This document shows positions 9,995-18,223 of a DNA stretch of 22,662 bases, in pieces. Under the pieces are notes generated by a model. It worked only from the letters and a program-made list of their open reading frames with translations. It did no database searches and was not told the DNA's origin. A program made the translations under genes and the position numbers. The DNA is from CAYQAJ01 sp964415245 (GTDB lineage Bacteria; Planctomycetota; Planctomycetia; Pirellulales; Pirellulaceae): NCBI GenBank assembly GCA_964415245.1, contig CAYQAJ010000053.1, forward strand, positions 1 to 22,662, in the 5' to 3' direction. The first letter of the stretch is position 1. Every line of letters starts with the position of its first letter.

Positions 9995-10012
9995 GAGCCA
10001 AACCTTTGGCTC
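9995..10012. repeat. Near-perfect 18-bp palindrome
   Basis: GAGCCAAA and TTTGGCTC are separated by two bases. The site lies 227 bases upstream of the DUF1080 start, so it could be an operator or a hairpin remnant; nothing decides between these. The rest of 9962-10238 shows no gene and no convincing promoter. Confidence 0.5.
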
Positions 10013-10238
10013 AGATCCCGTCATTTTCTTCAGGTCATGCCCGGCAGGAAGGACGGACGCAACCCGTGGAGCCGACCGCAACCAACTTGCGTCGTCAATT
10101 CGGGACAGTCACAATGATTCCCAAGCGGCGCGGGGCCCGCACAGCGAATCTCGCCCAGGGCAACCGCTCGCAGCCGCCTCGATCTCCGTGCTGCTACTCA
10201 GGCGCCCGTACCACCCCGATTGCCCAGGAGTCCCATCC

Positions 10239-11255
10239 ATGTTGTTGCGATTGTCGCCCGCACGGGCGCTTGCTTGCGTCGGCCTGCTGTTCGTCGTCGC
10301 GCTTGGCACCGCATGCCGCGCACAGACCTTCACCGATCCGGAGAAAGCCGGTCCCGATTTCGCCATTCAGGGCGAGTACCAGGGAACCATGACCATGGAG
10401 GACAAGGAGCAGAAAGTCGGCGCCCAGATCGTCGCGCTAGGCGATGGAAAATTCGATCTGGTCGGCTATCACGGCGGCCTCCCGGGCGACGGGTGGAACA
10501 AGGGAGACGAAACCGTGCACGGCACCGGCGAACGAACCGGCGATACCGCGTCGTTCAAGCCCGCGGGCGGCGACGGTGACGACGAAAACTGGCGAGCCGA
10601 AATCGCCAAGGGTGTGCTCACCGTAACGATCGACGACAAACCGATCGGCCATCTCAAGAAGGTGGAGCGAACCAGCAAGACGATGGGCGCCAAACCGCCG
10701 GAAGGCGCCGTCGTGTTGTTCGATGGAACCAACGCCGACGCATTCAACAACGGCCGCATCGTGGAGGAGGATCTGCTCGCCGCCTCGAACTGCGAGAGCA
10801 AGCGCAAGTTCGGCGACCATACGCTGCACATTGAATTCCGCACGCCTTTCATGCCCGCGGCTCGCGGTCAGGGGCGCGGCAACAGCGGCGTCTATGCACA
10901 GGGACGGTACGAAGTGCAGGTGCTCGACTCGTTCGGGCTGAAGGGGGAGAACAACGAGTGCGGCGGCATCTATCAAATCGCCGAGCCGGACGTCAACATG
11001 TGCTTTCCGCCGCTGTCTTGGCAAACGTACGACATCGACTTTACCGCCGCCCGCTACGGCGACGATGGCAAGAAGACCGCCAATGCCCGTATTACTGTGC
11101 GGCACAATGGCGTGGTGATTCACGACGACCTCGAGCTTCCGCACGGAACGCCGGGCTACCACGAGGAGGGCCCGGGACCGGACGTGCTGTTCCTGCAGGA
11201 CCACGGCAATCCCGTGGCGTTTCGCAACATCTGGGTTGTCGAGAAGAAGGAGTAG
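10239..11255 (+). CDS. Exported DUF1080 (3-keto-disaccharide hydrolase-like) protein
   Basis: The start is ATG 10239, with CAGGAG eight bases upstream, giving 338 residues; the frame is open further upstream without coding character. Residues 1-29 form a signal peptide (hydrophobic core VGLLFVVALGTA, then CRAQ). The GTAC sequence lacks the lipobox leucine, so a lipoprotein is unlikely. Residues about 30-150 form a separate N-terminal part with ADP-rich acidic stretches that I do not recognise. From about 155 (GAVVLFDGTNADAF) to the end runs the DUF1080 concanavalin-like beta-sandwich, with NSGVYAQGRYEVQVLDSFG, CGGIY and the closing NIWV segment typical of it. Family members act in glycoside breakdown; the substrate here is unknown. 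Confidence 0.92.
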   Translation: MLLRLSPARALACVGLLFVVALGTACRAQTFTDPEKAGPDFAIQGEYQGTMTMEDKEQKVGAQIVALGDGKFDLVGYHGGLPGDGWNKGDETVHGTGERTGDTASFKPAGGDGDDENWRAEIAKGVLTVTIDDKPIGHLKKVERTSKTMGAKPPEGAVVLFDGTNADAFNNGRIVEEDLLAASNCESKRKFGDHTLHIEFRTPFMPAARGQGRGNSGVYAQGRYEVQVLDSFGLKGENNECGGIYQIAEPDVNMCFPPLSWQTYDIDFTAARYGDDGKKTANARITVRHNGVVIHDDLELPHGTPGYHEEGPGPDVLFLQDHGNPVAFRNIWVVEKKE

Positions 11256-11271
11256 CGACCTACAGGGTCGC
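11255..11271 (+). terminator. Hairpin at the DUF1080 stop codon
   Basis: GCGACC and GGTCGC pair across a five-base loop, starting on the last base of the stop codon. There is no U-run, so termination is only suggested by position. Confidence 0.35.
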
Positions 11272-11613
11272 AACCACATCGTAAGGCGACGCGTAAGCGA
11301 GGGCGGCCCACCAGTACGCCCTCGCCGCGCGAGGGAATTGCCCGGTAATGTGCTGAAGCGGGGGCCCGTCGTTGTTCTACCGCGTCGGTCAACGACGCTT
11401 CTGGCTCGCTTGCGCTTCGGGACAGGATGGGTAGCCGTGTGGAACGAGTCGGGTTCGCGTGGGAGCGGGGAAAGGTCGTCGGACGGTAACGACCAAGCTG
11501 AGCGACGCGCCGGAAGCGACAGCCTCCCAGCGCGAATGAACTTTCGATCAACTCAGTCACCTCAACTGCCAACCGGGAAGCGCTTTCGCTCGACCGATTG
11601 GTTGCGCGGTGAT
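11272..11613. other. Intergenic stretch with degenerate inverted repeats
   Basis: No gene is supported here; the frames that stay open are low-complexity and arginine-rich. CGTCGTTG at 11367-11374 faces CAACGACG at 11390-11397. The sequence GTAAG...TAAGCGAGG near 11281-11302 resembles one at 22200-22222, also just after a plus-strand gene. Confidence 0.4.
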
Positions 11614-11829
11614 CTAGCCCTTCTTCATCATGCCAAGAGTCATTCCGATCGCTGGCCCCAGCACGATTCCCATCCCCACGCCCATTGCAATGTCATCGAA
11701 TACTACGCCCAAGGCCAAACCCAGCGCCACGCCAACACCCGCGCCGTATGTTATGCCTAAAGCCATACGCGTCGAGGAATTCGGATCACTCCCCGGCTCT
11801 TCCACATCATCTGGTTCTTCGGCAGGCAT
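11614..11829 (-). CDS. Small glycine-zipper membrane protein
   Basis: The protein has 71 residues from ATG 11829; a start at 11865 would add 12 residues and neither has a strong ribosome-binding site. An acidic N-terminus (PAEEPDDVEEPGSDP) is followed by two glycine/alanine-rich hydrophobic segments with GxxxG-type spacing, of the form GVGVALGLALGVVFD and GVGMGIVLGPAIGMTLG, ending in KKG. Short glycine-zipper proteins like this occur in many bacteria and sit in membranes; their role is unknown. It stands alone, in the same direction as the genes that precede it on the minus strand. Confidence 0.65.
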   Translation of the reverse strand: MPAEEPDDVEEPGSDPNSSTRMALGITYGAGVGVALGLALGVVFDDIAMGVGMGIVLGPAIGMTLGMMKKG

Positions 11830-12007
11830 CTCTGCAATCCGTTTCCGCCCAACGACCAGCATCACGGGGCACGCGCGGGTGACGTTGATTTCAAAAAATG
11901 CCGGCCACCGCCGCTCCGGTGCATGCGACGGTTATGCTCATCGGACTGTAACCAATGAACGCAAGAGGCGACATCCGGTGTCCTCATTTGGAGCATTGAT
12001 CCTTCCG

Positions 12008-12025
12008 GCCCGATCTCGGTCGGGC
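12008..12025 (-). terminator. Hairpin just after the HEAT-protein stop
   Basis: On the minus strand GCCCGA and TCGGGC pair across six bases, beginning one base after the stop codon of the gene ending at 12027. It lacks a U-run. Confidence 0.4.
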
Positions 12026-12026
12026 G

Positions 12027-13151
12027 TTACTTCGCCGAGCCATCCTCGCGGAGCTTCAGCAGCCGGACCGCCTCGTCGCGGACGGTCGCGTCGGCGTCGC
12101 GCGTGTGGCGTTTGAGCAGCTCCAACGACTCCGGCGTGTCCATCCGCGCCGCCGCTTGGATGACCGTGATGCGCACAGCGGTGGCAGGGTCATCGTGTCG
12201 GGACAGGAGCAACGCCTTCGCCTGCGGATGCGGACTCCGCGCCAGGGCGCCCGCGGCGGCGTGGCGGATATTCACGGCCAAACTCCTGGCGACAGCGGGT
12301 GTGGAGCAATTGCCGATGTCCTCGCCTCGCGTGTCCATGCCGATCTTGAGGCCTTCCAGAGCCTCGTCTCCTTCGAGCCGCGACAGGCGATCCAGCGCGT
12401 TGAACTTCAGGCTGTAACTATCGGTCTTGATCGCCTTGACGTACCACGGGATCACCCGCGGGTCGTCGATCAGAGACAGCCCGCGTGTGGCGGCGTCCGA
12501 CACGCGGGCGTCTTTCGCGAGCATCTTACTTGCCAAGTCGTCGATGAGCGGCCCAAGCGTGGCCGGATCGACCGGCTCGGGTTCGGTGGGGATGCGGACG
12601 CGTGGCAGATCGAGCCGCCCATGCCAGCGGATGCCCCGCTCTTTGCGATCGTCTTTCTCCTTCGCAACCTCCAGCATGGCCTGGAGGTAGTATTGTTTGC
12701 CGTCGCGCGGCAGCACCCAGCCGAAAGTCGGGCCCAGGTCAACCAACGCCGCCTGATCGCCGGGAATGCCCCAGCCACGCGGCCCGATGCGGAAGCGGAT
12801 GGAACTGTCGTGCGGCAGGACAAGCTCGGGCGAGCCGAACTCCATCCCGCTGAAGGGGCCGTTGATCATCGGCACGTCGCCCCCATCGGCGTTGGTCACG
12901 CGGAACGTCATGCTCTCCCGGCCCACGGTGACAAGCATCGGATTGCCGATGTCGCTGACGTTCTTCAACTCGAGGTAAGTGACGATGATGCCGGTGCCGT
13001 TGCTCACATGGGAGCGACGCATCGAAAGTTGGGCTTGCAAGCCGTTCGACTCCTGCGACCAGACAACCTCATCGCCCGCCGCCGTCGTTCTACCTGCCCA
13101 GAGCGAGATACTCATCACAACAGCAATGGAATAGACGACGAGGCGTGACAT
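12027..13151 (-). CDS. Exported HEAT-repeat protein of unknown function
   Basis: The start is ATG 13151, with AAAGGAG five bases upstream, giving 374 residues. Residues 1-25 are a signal peptide (VVYSIAVVMSISLWA then GRTTAA). Residues about 26-170 look like a beta-rich domain (hydrophobic/polar alternation, IIVTYLELKNVSD). From about 190 to the end come HEAT-like helical pairs, seen in repeated patterns such as SDAATRGLSLIDDPRVIPW, RHAAAGALARSPHPQAKAL and VRDEAVRLLKLRED. HEAT domains bind proteins; the envelope location is inferred from the signal peptide. No partner is obvious next door; the gene upstream (13787 to 13287) is also exported but is separated by a likely terminator. Confidence 0.85.
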   Translation of the reverse strand: MSRLVVYSIAVVMSISLWAGRTTAAGDEVVWSQESNGLQAQLSMRRSHVSNGTGIIVTYLELKNVSDIGNPMLVTVGRESMTFRVTNADGGDVPMINGPFSGMEFGSPELVLPHDSSIRFRIGPRGWGIPGDQAALVDLGPTFGWVLPRDGKQYYLQAMLEVAKEKDDRKERGIRWHGRLDLPRVRIPTEPEPVDPATLGPLIDDLASKMLAKDARVSDAATRGLSLIDDPRVIPWYVKAIKTDSYSLKFNALDRLSRLEGDEALEGLKIGMDTRGEDIGNCSTPAVARSLAVNIRHAAAGALARSPHPQAKALLLSRHDDPATAVRITVIQAAARMDTPESLELLKRHTRDADATVRDEAVRLLKLREDGSAK

Positions 13152-13261
13152 GTCAGCTCCTTTGATCAGATGGCCCGCTTTGATCCCCGAGGCGCGAATT
13201 CCCTGCATTGGCAGTATATCGACGGCGGTAACCGGGCCGCCGCGAAAGAGCGTGTTTTCAA

Positions 13262-13287
13262 AACCGGAGTTCTCGGCGGCTCCGGTT
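13262..13287 (-). terminator. Intrinsic terminator of the upstream exported hypothetical gene
   Basis: On the minus strand AACCGGAG and CTCCGGTT pair perfectly over eight bases with a ten-base loop, and the stem runs into TTTT. The structure begins on the last base of the stop codon at 13287. It would separate this gene from the HEAT gene downstream. Confidence 0.65.
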
Positions 13288-13787
13288 CACTGCTTGGTTA
13301 TGCCGTCTTTGAAGCGCTCGTCGATGATCGGGGTATTCGGCGGTAGCGGAATGCGATTCAAGTCAACGATCTCGCCGTCCACAATCAACTCGATATAGAT
13401 CGTGCGTTCCCAATGTCCGCCGATCTGGCTTCCGTCCTCGATCGGGGCTTCTCCTTTGGGCGGGGTATGAACACAAACACCTGCGCTCGACTTATTGCCG
13501 AACCAAAAGCTCGGTCCTTGCCGAAGCACAATGGGCGCGCCTTGGCTCTTGACCTTCAGGAGATGCGGCCATGCTGCCTCAAACGCTTTTCGCTTATTGA
13601 ACGGGATTGCGTAATTCAGGAATGGCGTACGCGGCCCTTCAAGTGTGCGTGACTGGTTGCGCAACCCCTCAATCTCTTTGGGCCAGGTGTCTGGCCAACT
13701 TCCATTTTCTTCCACTCCGAAATCCGCGTACACCGCAGACGCCGAAACCAGAATCATTGCGCCCAAGACAGTAGTCGCTCGTTTCAT
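13287..13787 (-). CDS. Exported hypothetical protein, probably a planctomycete family
   Basis: The start is ATG 13787, six bases after AAGGGGA, giving 166 residues. A signal peptide covers residues 1-22 (TTVLGAMILVSASAVYA). The mature part has the segments WPDTWPKEIEGLRNQS, TPFLNYAIPF, FEAAWPHLLKVKSQGAPIVL and GPSFWFGNKSSAGVCVHTPP, which I recall from short planctomycete proteins without a known role. No catalytic motif is visible. The length seems complete, and a terminator follows directly. The function cannot be named. Confidence 0.8.
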   Translation of the reverse strand: MKRATTVLGAMILVSASAVYADFGVEENGSWPDTWPKEIEGLRNQSRTLEGPRTPFLNYAIPFNKRKAFEAAWPHLLKVKSQGAPIVLRQGPSFWFGNKSSAGVCVHTPPKGEAPIEDGSQIGGHWERTIYIELIVDGEIVDLNRIPLPPNTPIIDERFKDGITKQ

Positions 13788-13879
13788 CGTGAATCCCCTT
13801 AGTGCCTGAGAATGGATAACGCACACATAAGACGCAAAAATGGCACCTGCGGTTCCGACTTCTATTGTGGCGTAATTTG

Positions 13880-13885
13880 ATTATA
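13880..13885 (-). promoter_or_regulatory. Possible -10 element for the exported hypothetical gene
   Basis: A perfect TATAAT lies on the minus strand in an A/T-rich patch 93 bases upstream of the ATG at 13787. No good -35 box is found at 16-18 bases, so the call is weak. Confidence 0.3.
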
Positions 13886-14042
13886 GGAAGTTTCTGCTTA
13901 TCACCTTTAGACCGCACATTTGCGGCCTATTACGCAGGCAGGCGGATGCGGTAAGTCCAATCACGGCAATTGGGTGAGTTGATTCTGCCAAATGTCCTGC
14001 GCGTAATCCAGTTTCTGGATAGCGCTCCGTGACGCCGCGAGC

Positions 14043-14228
14043 CAAGGCGTCGGCCGGGCTACGGACTCCCCGCCCTCCCCGGTTCAATACGCGCGTGTAG
14101 ATCATCGTCGTGCGAACGTCCTCGTGGCCGAGCAATTCCTGCACCGTGTCCGCCTCAGGCGGATCGTAGCCGTCGGCCACATCCTGCGCGTGAATCACCT
14201 GGATGCGCTGAAGATGCTCCTGCAACCC
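14043..14228 (-). pseudogene. Remnant of an integron-type tyrosine recombinase, internally deleted
   Basis: The minus-strand translation contains LQEHLQRIQVIHAQDVADGYD, matching the middle of IntI-type integrases. It is joined after a few residues to TVQELLGHEDVRTTMIYT and VLNRGGRGVRSPAD, the C-terminal end with the box-II histidine and the catalytic tyrosine. The roughly 90-100 residues that normally lie between, including the second catalytic arginine of the HxxR box, are missing. The N-terminal half with the first arginine is also gone. Family members carry a DGYD-like segment on both sides of the missing part, so a deletion between the two is a plausible origin. The remnant cannot be active. 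The hairpin array at 14249-14460 begins about 20 bases from its broken 5' end. Confidence 0.8.
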
Positions 14229-14248
14229 GATACGGGGCGTGCTGGGGT

Positions 14249-14460
14249 AGGTCCCGCTTGCCGAGCGGGACCTCCGCGTTTCGGCACGATCGACGTTTCG
14301 GCACGGCCTCCCGACCGTGCCGATGCTACGTTCGGCGAGGGTCTCCCGACCCCGCCGATGATGCGACCGCAGGTTTCCGCCGTTGAGACCTTCGGTCGGC
14401 CAATGTGGCTCGGTCGGGAGACCGGCCACAACTATCAAGTCCCGCCCGGCCGGCGGGACC
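14249..14460. repeat. Array of five hairpins from two families with covarying stems
   Basis: Hairpin 1 (14249-14273) has a 10-bp stem built on GGTCCCGCT. Hairpin 5 (14439-14459) has an 8-bp stem built on GTCCCGCC, with the T-A pair replaced by C-G. Hairpins 2 (14298-14323), 3 (14332-14358) and 4 (14404-14430) share a GGTC-GGGA-GACC core (one G-T pair in number 2), read from the minus strand for 2 and 3. Their outer stems differ entirely: TCGGCAC, TCGGCG and TGTGGC, each fully paired. Hairpins 3 and 4 carry a single bulged base at the junction. An 11-base GTTTCGGCACG direct repeat begins at 14278 and 14295. The array fills the gap between the exonuclease stop and the integrase remnant. Confidence 0.8.
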
Positions 14461-14464
14461 TACT

Positions 14465-15349
14465 TCAGCGCGGGGCAGCGCGACTGGCACTCGTCGCCGT
14501 GGTGGAAGGCGTGCCCGAACTCGCGCTGTCGCCAGCTTCCCAGGGATTCGGCCAGTCGCCCCAATCGTCCAGGTAGGAGCGGTAGGCGGGCGTTTCGTCG
14601 GCCCGTTCGGCGAGCCACTCTTTCGTGCGCGCGACGATTCTTTGCTCCTTGTCCAGCGTCAGCCGCCCCAACAGCACGCTCGCGCGAAGAAAGACGAAGT
14701 ACGTGTCGAGGACGTCGCGTCGGCAGTAGTGGCTGATCTCCGCGAGCTTCCCGGCGTCGTACATGTCCTGCACGAGGCAGCCCTGCACGTCGGTTTTGCC
14801 GGGCTTTCCAAGCAAGGTCGCGGCGAGATTCAGCCCTCCGGTGAACCGGGTGGCTCCGAAGTTGGTGAGCACGTCGTGCAGATCGAAATGCGACTCGATG
14901 TTGTACCGGTTGCGCGGCTGCTCGAAGCTGCGGGTCTCCGTCGCAAACCAGTGCGGCATGCCCAGCCCATAGCGAAACGCCGCCAACTCCAATAGCGGCA
15001 TGTCGAACGAGCGGCCGTTAAAGCTCACCAGCGTGGGGCGGGAGTAGGCCTGCCAACCGCGCCAAAAGTGCTCGGTCATCACATGGGAGCGGTAGTGCGG
15101 TTCGTCGAGCGCGTGCAGATCGATCAGTTCGAACTCGGCCGACACCTTGGCCGCTACGATGGCCACCGGCACCTGAAAGGTGTAGGGGATGAAGTCGCTC
15201 TCGTACTTCTCCAGCAATTCGGCGCGGTAGCGGCGAACCGCATCGGCGGGAGAAAGCTTCTCGCCGGGGTAGCGAATCTTGGAGACGAGGTTGCCGTCGG
15301 CCGCGCTCTCGACGTCGAAGACCAGGTAGCGGGTATTCGTCCGTGCCAC
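14465..15349 (-). CDS. Predicted PolB-type 3'-5' exonuclease
   Basis: The start is GTG 15349, with GGGAG six bases upstream, giving 294 residues; a TTG at 15367 is the alternative. The DEDDy exonuclease motifs are all present: FDVES (D12, E14), NGRSFDMPLL (D116) and YCRRD (Y208, D212). This matches the stand-alone family of predicted 3'-5' exonucleases related to the proofreading domain of family B DNA polymerases. The likely role is DNA 3'-end trimming in repair; that is inference. The last 25 residues (SASSGTPSTTATSAS...) are low-complexity and are probably not part of the fold. Hairpin 5 of the array follows the stop by five bases and may terminate transcription. Confidence 0.92.
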   Translation of the reverse strand: MARTNTRYLVFDVESAADGNLVSKIRYPGEKLSPADAVRRYRAELLEKYESDFIPYTFQVPVAIVAAKVSAEFELIDLHALDEPHYRSHVMTEHFWRGWQAYSRPTLVSFNGRSFDMPLLELAAFRYGLGMPHWFATETRSFEQPRNRYNIESHFDLHDVLTNFGATRFTGGLNLAATLLGKPGKTDVQGCLVQDMYDAGKLAEISHYCRRDVLDTYFVFLRASVLLGRLTLDKEQRIVARTKEWLAERADETPAYRSYLDDWGDWPNPWEAGDSASSGTPSTTATSASRAAPR

Positions 15350-15529
15350 GCGCCTCTCCCGTCGCAAAGGCTGTTCTGCCGAAACGCCAATGGAAACGCA
15401 TTTAGCGTACCAGACACCCGTTGCGCGGGCGACCGGCGGATGGCAATGGGGAGCGACGGGAATTGCCCGGTCGGCGCAAACGCCCCAGCTTGGAGCACGG
15501 CTTCCTAGCGAATTGCGCTTGGTAGCGGC

Positions 15530-16600
15530 TCAGGCCGAGGAGCGGCTTTCGAGCTTCGCGGGGTAGAGCAGGTCGCGCGCGAGCCGGCAAAGTTCGTCCA
15601 CGTCGGACTCCGCCGCTACCGCATGAATGTGGTCCGACAGCCCGCTCAATTCGTCGCGCCCGTCGGGCCAGCGAACCTGCATGATTCTGCCGCAGTCTTC
15701 CAGCAGTTGGTACACGCGGGCCCGCGTGACGCCCAGCCGCCGCGCGGCTCCGCGCACGCTTTGGCGGCTGCCGTCGGTGGTGAGGCGTTGGGCGGCGAGC
15801 TGGCAATGAGTCTCGGTAGCGTCGTTGTCGATCTGGCTGAGCAATGGCGTCACGACGTGTTCGCGTAACTCGTCCAGTGTGGGAATCGTGCCGCTGGCGA
15901 CGACGACGTTGCCGATCCAGGCTTCGATGGGAGGCACGAACTTTGGCAGGAGGCGCACGGCAATATGGTTCTCCGCGCCGACGCGGGAAAGCATCGTGTG
16001 AACCGTGTAGAACACTTCGAGCACGGCGCGGACGCGTTTCTCGCCGTGTGTCTTAAGGGCACGTACTTCGACGATTGTTTTGTCGAGGTAGAACTCCAAC
16101 GGCGTGTGCCACACGACCGTCGGCAGCGCGCGCAGCGAGGGAGCGAGGCAGCCGAGCTTGGCGCTGCCGGCCTTGTGCTGGCGCACCGTCGTCTGCCACT
16201 TCGACCAGAGTGCTTCCGATACGGTCGATGGATCGTAGCTCTCCGGCGACGACTCGTTGACGTTGGCGGGGTGGCCGTTCCCATTTCCCTCGGCGGGGTC
16301 GATCTCCGGCGGCACGTCGTGGCTGGCGGCCCGAGCCAGCAGCGTCAACAACGACCGCATTTTGGTGCGGCCAATGCCCGGCGTGGCGATCAGCTTGTCG
16401 AAGCTGGCGGAGAGCAGCTCACCGAGCGGCTGACCTAACAGGGCCAGCGGCAAGCGCCGGTCGGTCGGCAGCGCCCAATAGGCCAGCGGCTTCTCGAGGT
16501 TGTCGAAAATACGGTGGTCGAGCAGCGTCTCGCGTAGAGATTCGTACTTCGAGGAGAGATGATATTGTTCGGCGGCGCTATTCGGAGTCGCCTTAATCAT
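15530..16600 (-). CDS. HhH and HTH DNA-binding protein, possible planctomycete regulator
   Basis: The start is ATG 16600, eight bases after AAAGG, giving 356 residues. Residues about 45-90 (ALPTDRRLPLALLG... IATPGIGRTKMRSLLTLL) contain a helix-hairpin-helix and resemble the C-terminal domain of the RNA polymerase alpha subunit. Residues about 95-125 are a loose acidic linker. Residues about 281-300 form a helix-turn-helix (SVRGAARRLGVTRARVYQLL) like those in FIS and sigma-type proteins. The middle part is helical and unrecognised. I recall similar proteins only from planctomycetes. A role in transcription is inferred from the DNA-binding motifs. It precedes the exonuclease on the same strand by 180 bases. 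Confidence 0.8.
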   Translation of the reverse strand: MIKATPNSAAEQYHLSSKYESLRETLLDHRIFDNLEKPLAYWALPTDRRLPLALLGQPLGELLSASFDKLIATPGIGRTKMRSLLTLLARAASHDVPPEIDPAEGNGNGHPANVNESSPESYDPSTVSEALWSKWQTTVRQHKAGSAKLGCLAPSLRALPTVVWHTPLEFYLDKTIVEVRALKTHGEKRVRAVLEVFYTVHTMLSRVGAENHIAVRLLPKFVPPIEAWIGNVVVASGTIPTLDELREHVVTPLLSQIDNDATETHCQLAAQRLTTDGSRQSVRGAARRLGVTRARVYQLLEDCGRIMQVRWPDGRDELSGLSDHIHAVAAESDVDELCRLARDLLYPAKLESRSSA

Positions 16601-17637
16601 GATGCAAGCCTTTCCCATGCTCGGGCACGAGCACATCGCCGGCAGCACCGCGTTCGACCAGACCAGTCGACCGCCGCCCCTGCAAAGCGACTACTCACCA
16701 CCTGTCCTGTGCCGTCGTGCCTTCTGCGTCCGTGTTCAGCGGTCGCCCATCCAGCGGAGCATCGGGCGGGCGCAAAGGTTCGCTTGCCCGTATGCGACCA
16801 GCCGGCGCGGACGCGGAAACGACACACCGCTCGGCCACGCACCAGGATGGCGCGGCAGGCGATGTGGGCGGCGAGGGTGTTCTCTGTTCGTTTTCCTGGT
16901 GTCAATCAACCACGACGTTGACTACGGGTGCCGGGTGCCTATCTCATGACGATCCAAGTCGAAAATCCGTTTCTGCCATTTGCCCGCGACACAATCGCTC
17001 CGCGAGTTACAGGCAAGCGGCTGAGTCTCCCCGGCATGTCCGGCTCGATACGGCAAGCAGGGCGGCAACGTCGTGCGGGGGAATTGCAGCGCGCGTAGCG
17101 AGCCCCGCAATTCCAGCCTCATAGCCAATAAACCCTGCCAAAGCAGCAAGGTGCCGAGTCTGTCGCAAAATTCTAACCTTACGGTGCCATGCAAGAATTT
17201 TCTTGTAATCTTTGGCACGCTAGAAGGCACCGTGCGGGCTCGCGTGTCAGGGACCTATTCGTTCGCGGCTTGCCGATCTTCGGCATGCTGCGCGCGATAT
17301 GACGCGCCGTCAGATCCGACCTCGGATGCCGCAGGAAGGCCTACTTGCAAACCAGTGCGACGTGGAATGGACACTTGGTGCCGTGTGAATTCGGGCGTTT
17401 GCCGGTGTCGTTCGACGCCGCTATCATGACTCCGCGATGGCTTCTCACGGCGGCGAGTTTTCGGCTGTCGTCGGGCGAAAAAGGGCAGTCGGTCACATCG
17501 ATTCCGTGTCTGGAGAACTTTCCACTCGTCTCTTGTCGCACCTTGTTCGCGGTACTGCTGGGAGTTGTCGTGTTGCTTCGTCGGGGCAGCCAGTTCTTGC
17601 TCCCCCCCCCGACTCCGCCTAGCCAGAGGGAGAGATC
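16601..17637. other. About 1 kb without a convincing gene
   Basis: Frames that stay open here give arginine-, serine- or cysteine-rich translations without any domain and no good start sites. Structured spots are GGAATTGC/GCAATTCC (17080-17087 and 17107-17114), ACGGTGCC/GGCACCGT (17181-17188 and 17226-17233) enclosing CAAGAA-TT-TTCTTG (17192-17205), and a run of nine C at 17602-17610. The part around 16960-17300 is less GC-rich than its neighbours. Confidence 0.5.
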
Positions 17638-18132
17638 GTGTCCGATTCCGTTTGCTCTCGTTGCCACGCGCCGATCCACTCGGGCGCAGATCGCTGCCAC
17701 GTTTGCGGGGCGAGAGAACGAAGCGATATCATCGCGGCCAGCGCAGTCGATGAAACCGCAGCCGTTGGCCAGATTCCGGTCACTGGGAAACGAACGGCCC
17801 GCCCTTGGCACTCCAACTCTGACCAAAAAACGTACACGGCGGATCAGTCGGCCGCTGCCGCGGGCGCGGCTGCTGGTGTGCATTCGGCATCGGTACCGAT
17901 TCGCCAAGTGGTTGACAATCGCTGGTGCGTGCTGGGGCTGCTGTTTCTCGTAATGGCGGTGCTCGGACTTCCCTTGCTTTGGGTCAGCCGTGCGTTTTCG
18001 CGCCCTGCCAAGGTGGGGCTGACCATTCTGGTGATCCTCTACACCGCGCTGCTCGCCTGGCTGTGCTGGCTGGCGATTCAGGCGGCCTATCACAACATTC
18101 TCGACGCGCTAGGATCGCGTGGTTTGGGGTAG
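17638..18132 (+). CDS. Zinc-ribbon membrane protein, hypothetical
   Basis: The protein has 164 residues from GTG 17638, with GGGAGA about five bases upstream. An N-terminal zinc ribbon has two CxxC pairs (C6/C9 and C20/C23, in CSRCHAPIHSG and DRCHVCG). A low-complexity, alanine-rich linker (about 30-90) leads to two membrane helices (about 97-116 and 126-148). This layout is common in small bacterial proteins of unknown role. The C9 tract lies 27 bases upstream of the start. No neighbour points to a function. Confidence 0.8.
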   Translation: MSDSVCSRCHAPIHSGADRCHVCGARERSDIIAASAVDETAAVGQIPVTGKRTARPWHSNSDQKTYTADQSAAAAGAAAGVHSASVPIRQVVDNRWCVLGLLFLVMAVLGLPLLWVSRAFSRPAKVGLTILVILYTALLAWLCWLAIQAAYHNILDALGSRGLG

Positions 18133-18223
18133 AGCGTCCATCGCTCTATCTTCTGCGTGGCGCACGACCAATGGAAAAGCGCCGCCGACCAAGAGTGCCC
18201 AACGCGACAGGCCAGACGACGGG

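Noticed and set aside
14249..14460. The hairpins as integron attC sites next to an integrase remnant
   Set aside because: The required RYYYAAC/GTTRRRY core sites are not found at the hairpin ends, and the loops are short and constant, unlike attC.
16597..16905. A 102-residue minus-strand ORF upstream of the HhH/HTH gene
   Set aside because: Its composition is arginine- and cysteine-rich, it overlaps the start of the real gene in the same region, and no domain is recognisable.
17345..17953. A 202-residue plus-strand ORF overlapping the zinc-ribbon gene
   Set aside because: The overlapping frame with CxxC motifs, membrane helices and a good ribosome-binding site is the better gene.
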